A stretch of DNA of 64,000 bases from CAXGTL01 sp964645705 (GTDB taxonomy: Archaea > Nanobdellota > Nanobdellia > Woesearchaeales > CAXGTL01), in the NCBI GenBank assembly GCA_964645705.1, contig CAZYAB010000002.1, forward strand, positions 124,001 to 188,000, written 5' to 3'. The notes beneath the pieces are model-generated. The model was not told where the DNA came from, ran no database searches, and saw only the letters and a list, made by a program, of their open reading frames with translations. This document shows positions 26,521 to 34,237 of this stretch, in pieces. The stretch's first letter is position 1; each line of letters starts with the position of its first letter. The position numbers were made by a program, and so were the translations under genes.

Positions 26521-26844
26521 TTATTTAAGCTGGTTTTCAGAATTAAGATTCTCAGCAAAAGTTCTTAATTCTCTTGCTAAATCATATTCTTTGTTCATTT
26601 CTTTACTATGGGCCATTTGTTTTAATTCTCTTGCCATAAGATATACACTAATTTTTCTATTATTCTTAGGATTATCAGCTCCTGCAATATCATTAACGCA
26701 CTCAACAAAATCATTTCTAAGTTCTTCATAACCAACTTCAAAGTTAGAATCTGGCATATCATACATGTTTTTAAGAGCTTCAAGATGTATATTTGCAGCA
26801 GAGATAATTTTTGAGTCTAATATCCTTGTTTCTAGTTCAGTCAT
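26521..26844 (-). CDS. Hypothetical helical protein, 107 aa
   Basis: A soluble, mostly helical acidic protein containing GADNPKNNRK and the helix LMARELKQMAHSKEMNKEY. A TATA box (TGCTTATAAATATG, about 26879-26892) lies upstream. It precedes the 83-aa gene on the same strand. No family recognised. Confidence 0.6.
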   Translation of the reverse strand: MTELETRILDSKIISAANIHLEALKNMYDMPDSNFEVGYEELRNDFVECVNDIAGADNPKNNRKISVYLMARELKQMAHSKEMNKEYDLARELRTFAENLNSENQLK

Positions 26845-26965
26845 TTTTATAAACCCCTAATATAAAATAGAAACCAACCCATATTTATAAGCATTTCTAT
26901 TATATCACTACTATATAGAGGTCATATGCCCAAGATTTATATAGTAAAAAATCCTTCCTAAGTAT

Positions 26966-27469
26966 ATGATGATAGTAAAACAACTATTAAAAGAAAAATA
27001 CATACTAGATATAGAACCAGCAGAACCATGGAAAATACCTAGAATAAATTACTCATTATTCACAAAACAATCAAGAAAACAAGTAAAATCATGCATAAAT
27101 CATCTAGTAGATTATATAACACATTATTATTTGTTAGGAGAATTCCCAGATGAAGAAACAAAAGATGATTGGGTAGATGAAATGGAAGACAAGTATGGTA
27201 AAGAAATGAAACAAGAGATAAATAAAAACCCATTAAAAGGAAACATGATCTATGGTATTAAAACTCTTATGATTGCTAATTTCAGAGAAAATAATTATCA
27301 AGATTATATTGGAGAAAATAAACAAAGATTCATAAAACTAACAGAAAATGCAATACAATCATGCAACCTAAAAAAATACACTGAATTAGAATCAATAGAT
27401 GAAAAAATAGATCTTGTATATAATATAAAACAAAACATTTATTCTTTGTTAAAATTTCTTTCTTGCTAA
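26966..27469 (+). CDS. Hypothetical protein, 167 aa
   Basis: A helical soluble protein (MMIVKQLLKEKYILDIEPAE). The TATA box GATTTATATAG at about 26935-26945 predicts a leaderless transcript starting at the ATG at 26966. It is convergent with the adenosine kinase-SAHH gene, sharing 4 bp at the stops. No domain recognised. Confidence 0.6.
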   Translation: MMIVKQLLKEKYILDIEPAEPWKIPRINYSLFTKQSRKQVKSCINHLVDYITHYYLLGEFPDEETKDDWVDEMEDKYGKEMKQEINKNPLKGNMIYGIKTLMIANFRENNYQDYIGENKQRFIKLTENAIQSCNLKKYTELESIDEKIDLVYNIKQNIYSLLKFLSC

Positions 27470-29958
27470 TACCTATAGTGTTCTGGTTTATAAGGACCTT
27501 GTACTTTTACACCAATATAAGCAGCTTGTTCTGGTGTTAATTCAGTTAACTTAGCACCAAGTTTATCAAGATGTAAACGCGCAACTTCTTCATCAAGTTC
27601 TTTACTAATCATATAAACTCCAACCTTTCTATCAACATTCTTTGCAATGTCAATCTGCGCAAGTATTTGATTGGTGAATGAATTGCTCATTACAAATGAA
27701 GGATGTCCAGTTGCACAACCTAAATTAACAAGCCTACCTTCTGCTAACAAATAAATTGAATGTCCGTCAGGAAAAGTAAACCTATGAACAGGACAAAAAC
27801 TTCCTTTTATTTCTTCCTTAACAACACCGGGCCATTTTTCTAATCCAGCAACATCAATTTCATTATCAAAATGTCCTATGTTACACACTATTGCTTGGTC
27901 TTTCATCTTACTCATGTGCTCTGCAGTTATAATATTATAATTACCAGTTGCAGTTACATAAATATCAGCTTCAGCAAGAGCATCTTCAACCTTACAAACC
28001 TTGTAACCAGCCATGCACGCTTGCAATGCGCATATTGGATCAATCTCAGAAACCAAGACTTTTGCTTTTTCATTTTTCATTGACTCTGCACTACCTTTAC
28101 CAACATCACCATAACCACATACCATTGCAGTTTTACCAGAAATAAGTACATCCATTGCTCTTTTTATACCATCTGGCAAAGAATGTCTGCATCCATAGAT
28201 ATTATCAAACTTTGACTTTGTAACAGAATCATTTACATTGATAGCTTGGAATAATAATTCATTTTTTTCTTGCATCTGCATTAACCTGTGCACACCTGTT
28301 GTTGTTTCTTCTGAAACACCTTTGACATTTGCAGCTACTTTGTGCCAGTGCTGTGGATCTGCAGTTAGTTTTTGTTTCAAAACATTATTAATAATCTTAA
28401 GTTCAGCATTATCAGTAGGCTCATCTAATATAGCAGGATTATTTTCACCAGCAAAACCTCTGTGTATGAGTAATGTAGCATCACCACCATCATCAACAAT
28501 CTGGTCAGGTCCAGAACCATCTGGCCATGTCAATGCTTTTAATGTACAGTTCCAATATTCTTCTAATGTTTCACCTTTCCATGCAAAAACAGGAACACCT
28601 GATTTAGCAATTGCAGCTGCAGCATGATCTTGTGTAGAAAAAATATTACATGAAGCCCATCTAACATCAGCACCTAACTCAACCAATGTTTCAATTAATA
28701 CAGCTGTCTGAATAGTCATGTGCAATGAACCCATTATTTTCAAACCTTGTAATGGTTTGCTAGGACCATATTTTCTCCTTGTTGCAATCAGACCAGGCAT
28801 TTCTTTTTCAGCAATTTCAATTTCTTTTCTACCAAAGTCTGCCAAAGAAATGTCTTTGACTTTATAATCTTTATTTTCATTAATTATATTTTCAGTTTCC
28901 ATTTTATTTACCTCTTTGTTTTCTTTATTTATTATTTTTTCATTATTATTTTTATTTATTTCATCATTACTTACTTTGTCTTTAACAAACTCAATTAGTT
29001 GTTTAATTTTATCATCATCTAATCTAGCACCAATGCTAGAAACAGCCAGTGATCCTGCATAACTAGCAATATGGCCAGAAGTTTCAATATCAACATCATT
29101 AGCTAAACAATACAACATAGCACCAGCATACATGTCACCTGCGCCATTTGTATTAACAACCTGTGTTTTGTAAACAGGAATTTTGTAAACTTTATCATTA
29201 AATTTTATTAAACTTCCATTTTCACCAGTCTTTACAACAGCAAGTTTACACATCTTATATATTTCATCTAAAGCATCTTTCCCTGACTTCTCTGTGAATG
29301 ATAGAGCTTCTTGTTCATTAACAAAAACAATATCAAAATATTGTTCCACCAAGATTTTAAATTCTTCTAAGTTTCTGCTGATAAGATTTGGATCAGACAA
29401 GTCAACAGAAATCATTACATTATTCTGCTTAGCAATTTCCATTGCATGCAGCACGCCTTTTTTAATATTAGGATCTTCAAGTTGATAAGCTTCAATATGA
29501 AGAATCTTGGCATCCATTATATCTTGCTGAGAAATATTATCTTTACAAAACTTTAGAGCAGCACCCAAATATGTTGCGAATGTTCGTTCACCATTTGGTG
29601 AGATAAAAGTAATTGCGTGGCCTGTTGTCTCATCAATTTTGCTTAACCCAGACACAACACCATACTCTTTTGTTTTTTGTTCATAAATGTGTCCATATGC
29701 ATCATCACCTACAACACCCATAAACATACTTCTTCCGCCTAGAATTCCAACACCAGAAACAGTGTTTGCAGAACTGCCACCAGGAGAAGTTATTATTTTA
29801 TGATTATCAAGTTTTTCAAGTATTTGTTTGCTCTTTTGTTTATCAACAAGATTCATACTACCTTTATCAAAACCTACTTCATTGAGAAAATTATCATCTA
29901 CAGAAACAATTAGATCTAGTAATGGATTTCCAATACCTATCACATCATATTTTTTCAT
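27466..29958 (-). CDS. Adenosine kinase fused to S-adenosylhomocysteine hydrolase
   Basis: An 830-aa bifunctional protein. Residues 1-329 are a PfkB-type adenosine kinase with GNPLLDLI (10-17), GGSSANT (60-66) and the anion hole NTNGAGD with catalytic Asp275. Residues 330-352 are an Asn/Lys/Glu linker. Residues 353-830 are adenosylhomocysteinase, with SLHMTIQTA, NAD-binding GYGDVGKG (615-622) and the C-terminal KPEHYRY. The insertion EEYWNCTLKALTWPDG and the tail show the longer bacterial/eukaryotic SAHH type. SAHH splits SAH into homocysteine and adenosine, and the kinase traps adenosine as AMP, driving a reaction whose equilibrium favours SAH. Start at 29958 is leaderless (TATA CATTTTTAAATTG, about 29983-29995). 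Confidence 0.93.
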   Translation of the reverse strand: MKKYDVIGIGNPLLDLIVSVDDNFLNEVGFDKGSMNLVDKQKSKQILEKLDNHKIITSPGGSSANTVSGVGILGGRSMFMGVVGDDAYGHIYEQKTKEYGVVSGLSKIDETTGHAITFISPNGERTFATYLGAALKFCKDNISQQDIMDAKILHIEAYQLEDPNIKKGVLHAMEIAKQNNVMISVDLSDPNLISRNLEEFKILVEQYFDIVFVNEQEALSFTEKSGKDALDEIYKMCKLAVVKTGENGSLIKFNDKVYKIPVYKTQVVNTNGAGDMYAGAMLYCLANDVDIETSGHIASYAGSLAVSSIGARLDDDKIKQLIEFVKDKVSNDEINKNNNEKIINKENKEVNKMETENIINENKDYKVKDISLADFGRKEIEIAEKEMPGLIATRRKYGPSKPLQGLKIMGSLHMTIQTAVLIETLVELGADVRWASCNIFSTQDHAAAAIAKSGVPVFAWKGETLEEYWNCTLKALTWPDGSGPDQIVDDGGDATLLIHRGFAGENNPAILDEPTDNAELKIINNVLKQKLTADPQHWHKVAANVKGVSEETTTGVHRLMQMQEKNELLFQAINVNDSVTKSKFDNIYGCRHSLPDGIKRAMDVLISGKTAMVCGYGDVGKGSAESMKNEKAKVLVSEIDPICALQACMAGYKVCKVEDALAEADIYVTATGNYNIITAEHMSKMKDQAIVCNIGHFDNEIDVAGLEKWPGVVKEEIKGSFCPVHRFTFPDGHSIYLLAEGRLVNLGCATGHPSFVMSNSFTNQILAQIDIAKNVDRKVGVYMISKELDEEVARLHLDKLGAKLTELTPEQAAYIGVKVQGPYKPEHYRY
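28900..28914 (-). promoter_or_regulatory. Internal ribosome binding site and ATG at the SAHH boundary
   Basis: On the minus strand GAGGT (28910-28914) is followed by 7 nt and then an in-frame ATG at 28902 (residue 353 of the fusion), exactly where the hydrolase domain begins. This could give a free SAHH subunit in addition to the fusion, or be the remnant of the original separate gene start. Confidence 0.5.
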
Positions 29959-30024
29959 AATACCAACAGCAAAATCCAATCAATTTAAAAATGTTTGTTA
30001 TAAAAACAGATAGTAAAAAACACA

Positions 30025-30141
30025 CCATCCAAAATATCTGTCTGTGCCTTGATTTGCCGCAGATTTACGCAGTAAATCAAGGCAAGGCTAGACGTAGTTT
30101 TACGAATGAAATGAGTAAAACGAAGTAAGATTTTTGGATGG
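30025..30141 (+). repeat. 117-nt three-way-junction palindromic element
   Basis: The ends CCATCCAAAA-T-ATCT (30025-30039) and AGATTTTTGGATGG (30128-30141) form a 14-bp helix with one bulged T. Inside, GTCT (30040-30043) pairs with AGAC (30090-30093), enclosing an 11-bp hairpin TGCCTTGATTT/AAATCAAGGCA (30045-30084). A second arm GTTTTAC/GTAAAAC (30097-30121) has an 11-nt loop. The strand is arbitrary because the fold works in either direction. It lies between the divergent AdK-SAHH and ppsA promoters. It may be a MITE-like repeat or an RNA gene. Confidence 0.55.
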
Positions 30142-30154
30142 GTAAAAAACAATA

Positions 30155-30214
30155 GTAACCTTTATATAGACAATTCTTATTAATATATACATAACACATT
30201 TCGGTGGAAATTTA
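30155..30214 (+). promoter_or_regulatory. ppsA promoter and ribosome binding site
   Basis: TATA-like CCTTTATATAGAC at about 30159-30171 is followed by a leader of about 20 nt and TTCGGTGG (about 30200-30207), a Shine-Dalgarno site 7 nt before the ppsA ATG at 30215. Confidence 0.6.
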
Positions 30215-32644
30215 ATGACAAAAAAAAAGAGGTCAAAAGAGTTTATTCTCTGGTTTAATGAGTTAGGAATAGAAGATGTTCCATTAGTAGGTGGAAAAAA
30301 CGCATCATTAGGTGAAATGTACAGACTTCTTACAAAAAAAGGCGTTAGGATACCTAATGGTTTTGCAGTTACAGCATATGCTTATCATTATTTATTAGAA
30401 AAAGCAGGTGTAAAAGACCATATAAAAAAAGCATTAAAAGGTTTGAACACGCACAATGTAAGAGACTTGGCAAAAAGAGGTAGAAAAGTTAGAAACATAA
30501 TTCTAAAAGCGCATTTTCCAGAAGACCTTAAACAAGAAATTATAAAAGCATACAAAAAACTGTGCAAAAAAGAAGGCACAAAAGACGTTGCTGTAAGGTC
30601 AAGTGCAACAGCAGAAGATTTACCAGACGCATCATTCGCTGGCCAGCAAGAAACATATCTTAATATTGTAGGAGAAGCAGCATTAATAGATGCATGTAAA
30701 AAATGTTTTGCTTCTTTATTCACAAATAGAGCAATTTCTTATAGAGAAGACAAAGGTTTTGATCATTTTAAGATTGGTTTATCAATTGCAGTGCAAAAAA
30801 TGGTTAGGTCTGATAGAGCATCTGCTGGTGTAATGTTTACAATTGATACTGAAACAGGGTTCAAAGATGCTGTGTTTATAACAGGCGCATATGGGTTAGG
30901 TGAAAATGTTGTACAAGGAAATGTCAATCCTGATGAATATTATGTATTCAAGCCAACACTAAGACATGGTTATAAACCTATCATATCAAAAAGAATAGGT
31001 GAAAAAGCAATCAAGATGGTTTATGATTTGCAGGGAAATAAACCTACTAAGAATATACCTGTTGCACCTGAAGATAGGAAAAAATTCGTATTAACTGAAA
31101 AAGAAGTATTATTATTAGCAAAATGGGGAATGATTATTGAAGATCATTATTCTCATAAAGCTGGTTATTTTAAACCAATGGACATGGAATGGGCAAAAGA
31201 CGGTAAAAACAAGAAACTTTACATTGTACAAGCAAGACCAGAAACAGTTCAATCACAAAAAGATTGGTCAATATTAGAAGACTATGTTCTAAAGAAAAAA
31301 TCAGAAGTTTTGGTAACAGGAAGAAGTGTTGGTGAGAAAATTGGCAAAGGAAAAGTCAATATAATAAAAGATGCAAAAGAAATTTTTAGATTTAAAAAAG
31401 GCCAAGTTCTTGTGACAGACATGACAGATCCTGATTGGGAACCAATTATGAAGATTGCAAGCGCAATTGTGACAAATCGTGGTGGAAGAACATGCCATGC
31501 TGCAATTGTTTCAAGAGAACTCGGAATTCCTTGCGCTGTTGGTTGTGTTGATGCAACTCAGAAACTAAAAAACAAACAAAAAGTAACTGTTAGTTGTGCA
31601 GAAGGTGAAATTGCTAATATCTATAAAGGATTATTACCTTTTAAAATCAAAAAAACAAATATCAAGAATCTTAAAAAACCTAAGACAAAGATCATGATGA
31701 ACTTGGCTAACCCTGAGCAAGCATTTAATTTCTCATTTATACCTAATGAAGGCATTGGCTTGGCAAGAGAAGAGTTTATAATTAATTCTCATATTAAGAT
31801 ACATCCTTTGGCATTATTGAATTATAAAAAGATTAAAGATAAAGAAACAAAACAAAAAATAGATGACTTAACACATGGTTATAAAGACAAAGTCAAGTTC
31901 TATGTTGATAAATTAGCAGAAGGAATTGGAATGTTAGGTGCTGCTTTTTATCCAAAAGATGTGATTGTCAGGTTTTCTGATTTTAAGTCAAATGAATATG
32001 CAAATCTAATCGGTGGAAAATTGTACGAACCAGAAGAAGACAATCCAATGATTGGATTCAGAGGAGCATCAAGGTATTATTCTAAGATGTTTAAACCAGC
32101 ATTTGCCTTAGAATGCAAAGCAATTAGAAAAGTCAGGGAAAAAATGGGTCTTACAAATGTCAAAGTTATGATTCCATTCTGCAGAACTATTGAAGAAGGT
32201 AAAAAAGTTCTAAAGATAATGAAGAGAAATGGCTTGAAAAGAGGCAAAAAAGGATTACAGGTTTATGTAATGTGTGAAATACCTAGTAATGTTATATTAG
32301 CAGAACAGTTTTCAAAAATCTTTGACGGTTTTTCAATTGGTTCAAATGATTTAACACAATTAACACTTGGTTTGGACCGTGACAGCGAACTAGTTGCTCA
32401 TGTATTTGATGAGAGAAATGATGCAGTTAAAAAAATAATGGCTTCAGTTATCAAAATAGCTAAAAAGTATAAAAAGAAGATAGGCATTTGTGGTGATTCT
32501 GTTTCAACATATCCTGAGATTGCAAGATTCTTAGTAAAATGTGGAATTGATAGTGTTTCTTTGACTCCTGATGTTGTGATTAAAACTACATTGGCAATAT
32601 TAGATGAGGAGAAGAAACTTAAAAAAAAGAGAAATAGAAAATAA
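30215..32644 (+). CDS. ppsA: Phosphoenolpyruvate synthase
   Basis: Pyruvate, water dikinase (809 aa), which makes PEP from pyruvate and ATP for gluconeogenesis. Order: ATP-grasp PEP/pyruvate-binding domain (VPLVGGKNASLGEMY at 19-33, RSSATAEDLPDASFAGQQ), the mobile phosphohistidine domain with TNRGGRTCHAAIVSREL (catalytic His about 429), and the TIM-barrel PEP-utilising domain (GIGLAREEF, GFSIGSNDLTQLTLGLDRDS, GICGDSVSTYPE). The last 32 codons (32546-32644) have a second, divergent copy 1605 bp downstream at 34151, so the tail of this gene appears to have been replaced by an inserted element. Confidence 0.96.
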   Translation: MTKKKRSKEFILWFNELGIEDVPLVGGKNASLGEMYRLLTKKGVRIPNGFAVTAYAYHYLLEKAGVKDHIKKALKGLNTHNVRDLAKRGRKVRNIILKAHFPEDLKQEIIKAYKKLCKKEGTKDVAVRSSATAEDLPDASFAGQQETYLNIVGEAALIDACKKCFASLFTNRAISYREDKGFDHFKIGLSIAVQKMVRSDRASAGVMFTIDTETGFKDAVFITGAYGLGENVVQGNVNPDEYYVFKPTLRHGYKPIISKRIGEKAIKMVYDLQGNKPTKNIPVAPEDRKKFVLTEKEVLLLAKWGMIIEDHYSHKAGYFKPMDMEWAKDGKNKKLYIVQARPETVQSQKDWSILEDYVLKKKSEVLVTGRSVGEKIGKGKVNIIKDAKEIFRFKKGQVLVTDMTDPDWEPIMKIASAIVTNRGGRTCHAAIVSRELGIPCAVGCVDATQKLKNKQKVTVSCAEGEIANIYKGLLPFKIKKTNIKNLKKPKTKIMMNLANPEQAFNFSFIPNEGIGLAREEFIINSHIKIHPLALLNYKKIKDKETKQKIDDLTHGYKDKVKFYVDKLAEGIGMLGAAFYPKDVIVRFSDFKSNEYANLIGGKLYEPEEDNPMIGFRGASRYYSKMFKPAFALECKAIRKVREKMGLTNVKVMIPFCRTIEEGKKVLKIMKRNGLKRGKKGLQVYVMCEIPSNVILAEQFSKIFDGFSIGSNDLTQLTLGLDRDSELVAHVFDERNDAVKKIMASVIKIAKKYKKKIGICGDSVSTYPEIARFLVKCGIDSVSLTPDVVIKTTLAILDEEKKLKKKRNRK

Positions 32645-32656
32645 TTATTTTAATTC

Positions 32657-32751
32657 TCACTGGACATTTCAAAAATAGGTGTCCAGTGACCTTAAACCAA
32701 TGAATTCTAGCTTTACAGCTCGTTAGAAACTCCCCACTGGTCACTGGACAC
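32657..32751 (+). ncRNA. Structured region after ppsA with alternative helices
   Basis: TCACTGGACA occurs twice (32657-32666 and 32741-32750), and both copies can pair with TGTCCAGTGA at 32680-32689. The near pairing gives a 10-bp hairpin with a 13-nt loop; the far pairing is 13 bp (32679-32691 with 32739-32751) enclosing a 47-nt loop with its own small stem (TTCTA/TAGAA). This may be a terminator for ppsA, an element end, or part of an RNA associated with the homing endonuclease. Confidence 0.45.
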
Positions 32752-32792
32752 ATGTGCGTGAAACTTATAAAGGAGGATTACCATCCTACATA

Positions 32793-32871
32793 TAGAGGAC
32801 ACGCAAACCAGCTAAATTGTGATTTTCTCAAAAAATAGAAAATCACTTATGCAGGTTAGCTTAACGTCCTC
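32793..32871 (+). ncRNA. Nested-hairpin leader RNA of the homing endonuclease gene
   Basis: A TATA-like AACTTATAAAGG at about 32762-32773 places a transcript start at about 32793. The RNA folds as nested helices: AGAGGAC (32793-32799) with GTCCTCT (32865-32871), AGCTAA with TTAGCT inside, and TGATTTTCT/AGAAAATCA at the apex. The sequence is otherwise noncoding. It is followed directly by the hairpin that masks the ribosome binding site of the endonuclease gene. Confidence 0.5.
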
Positions 32872-32874
32872 TTT

Positions 32875-32920
32875 CCTCTAGATTTTCTAAATAAATTGAA
32901 GAAAATCTTAAAGAGGTGAT
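32875..32920 (+). promoter_or_regulatory. Hairpin sequestering the ribosome binding site of the endonuclease gene
   Basis: CCTCT (32875-32879) with AGAGG (32912-32916), and GATTTTC with GAAAATC just inside, form a hairpin that hides the GAGGTGAT Shine-Dalgarno sequence (32913-32920). Opening this hairpin would be needed for translation. Confidence 0.5.
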
Positions 32921-32925
32921 ATAAA

Positions 32926-33906
32926 ATAAAATCAACAAAAATAATAACATATGACTATTTGAAAGATTTTAATAGAGTGCATGTTAAAATCACAGATGAA
33001 TTTTTCTATAAAATTAAAAACAAAATTATTAGTAAATATAAAACCTTAAGAAATTATAATAATATTTTGAAAATAAATTATGCAACTTTTAAATGGGAAT
33101 TTAGAACAAATAATTATCATCCATTTAATAGAATCCTAAGAATAATTAATGATTTAGAGATTTCTAAAAAAGGATTGTATAATAATATTTTGGGTTTTTA
33201 TCATTGGGGTTCTAATAATAATTATTTGAGTATGCCACTGGAACTGAATATTGATGAATTCTTTGTTGAAGGTTATGCTTTATACTTAGCAGAAGGAGAT
33301 ACTGGTTTTCATGGTAAAACCAAACCAAGAAAATTGAGATTTACTAATTCTGAAATAAATGTTATTAATCATTTTATAAAATGGGTAAATTCTTATTTTC
33401 CAGATAATAAATTATATGTAAATCTTATTAATCCTATTAATAATAAGATAGATTTTAAAGATATTAAAAAAAGAATCAATACCCATAATGTTAAGATAAA
33501 ACAAGGACATTACAACAAGATAATAAAATATAGGGTTTGTTTTGATTCTGCAATAATAATTGATTTAATATTAGTAATAGAATCAAAAATTAAGGATTTA
33601 TGTAAAAAAGATAAAAAGTTAGCAGCAGCTTATATTAGAGGAATGATGATTGGTGAAGGAACTGCTTATTTTAATCGCAGCAGATATGTAAGAATTGAAA
33701 TGAGAAATGAAAAAGAGATTAAATATTTACATGAACTTTTGATAATGTTAGGCTTTGATTGTAAACCTTCATTAAGAAAGGAAAGAGACAATATGTGGAG
33801 TTTATATATTGGTGCTAAACAATTAAAGAAATTCAATGATTTAATTAGTTTTGGGGTTCATGAGAAAAGACAGAGGGTTTTAGAAAGGGCAATTCTAAAA
33901 AAGTGA
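32926..33906 (+). CDS. LAGLIDADG homing endonuclease, probably with an AUA start
   Basis: A two-motif LAGLIDADG nuclease (326 aa from the AUA). Motif 1 is GYALYLAEGD (about 116-125) and motif 2 is AYIRGMMIGEG (about 235-245); both retain the acidic metal-binding residue (Glu). These enzymes cut long, specific DNA sites to copy themselves. No ATG lies near the start. GAGGTGATATAAA is followed by ATA at 32926, exactly where ATG occurs after the near-identical leader at 24589-24602; the first standard alternative start is TTG at 32959. The protein is basic and Asn/Lys-rich. It sits in a 1.6-kb insert between two ppsA 3' ends. Confidence 0.88.
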   Translation: MKSTKIITYDYLKDFNRVHVKITDEFFYKIKNKIISKYKTLRNYNNILKINYATFKWEFRTNNYHPFNRILRIINDLEISKKGLYNNILGFYHWGSNNNYLSMPLELNIDEFFVEGYALYLAEGDTGFHGKTKPRKLRFTNSEINVINHFIKWVNSYFPDNKLYVNLINPINNKIDFKDIKKRINTHNVKIKQGHYNKIIKYRVCFDSAIIIDLILVIESKIKDLCKKDKKLAAAYIRGMMIGEGTAYFNRSRYVRIEMRNEKEIKYLHELLIMLGFDCKPSLRKERDNMWSLYIGAKQLKKFNDLISFGVHEKRQRVLERAILKK

Positions 33907-33910
33907 ATCA

Positions 33911-34105
33911 CTACAAATCATCTAATCTTATCACTTTCTTTGTTTTCCTTATGTTGTCTATTATCAAGCTTGTTAGTTCTTTTCTTTGTTTGTAATCCTG
34001 ATAAATCAATGAACCAATTCCACAACACCCTAAAGCAAAGATAGAAAATCCTATTAATTCCATATAATTTTGACCAACATAGTTGATTATATCATACATA
34101 CCCAT
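33911..34105 (-). CDS. Small single-pass membrane protein in the ppsA insert
   Basis: A 64-aa protein. One transmembrane helix (about 15-35, ELIGFSIFALGCCGIGSLIY) is followed by a basic cytoplasmic tail. The ATG at 34105 lies about 25 nt downstream of a TATA-like ATATTTAAA on the minus strand (about 34129-34137). It converges with the homing endonuclease gene with a 4-nt gap. Function unknown. It may be cargo of the element. Confidence 0.55.
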   Translation of the reverse strand: MGMYDIINYVGQNYMELIGFSIFALGCCGIGSLIYQDYKQRKELTSLIIDNIRKTKKVIRLDDL

Positions 34106-34150
34106 ATGGTATAACAAATATGACTTTTTTTAAATATTTTTCTATTCAGT

Positions 34151-34237
34151 ATTGATTCTATTTCTTTGAATCCTGACACTGTAATCAAGACAACTTTGGC
34201 TATTTTAAAAACTGAGAAAAAGTTAAAGAGAAGATAA
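34151..34237 (+). pseudogene. Second, displaced copy of the ppsA 3' end
   Basis: The 28 codons starting IDSISLNPDTVIKTTLA and ending in TAA at 34235-34237 repeat the C-terminus of PEP synthase. By hand alignment, 20 of 25 residues and 52 of 75 nt match the tail of the intact gene at 32546-32620. Most differences are synonymous or conservative. There is no start codon or promoter upstream, so it is not expressed as a protein. It is probably the original tail displaced when the element inserted, or the remnant of another ppsA copy. Confidence 0.8.

Noticed and set aside
27466..29958. AdK-SAHH fusion as an assembly artefact
   Set aside because: The junction is in frame, the linker is coding-like, and both halves have the base composition of the surroundings. 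I see no sign of chimeric joining, though reads across 28880-28990 would settle it.
30025..30141. H/ACA guide RNA for Cbf5
   Set aside because: The long closing helix and three-way junction do not match the single-hairpin plus ACA layout, and no ANA box sits at the right distance from a hairpin.
32645..34150. Group I-type or archaeal intron interrupting ppsA
   Set aside because: ppsA is complete with its own tail and stop before the insert. The downstream fragment repeats codons already present instead of continuing the frame, so splicing would not be needed. Duplicated tails fit gene-end insertion better.
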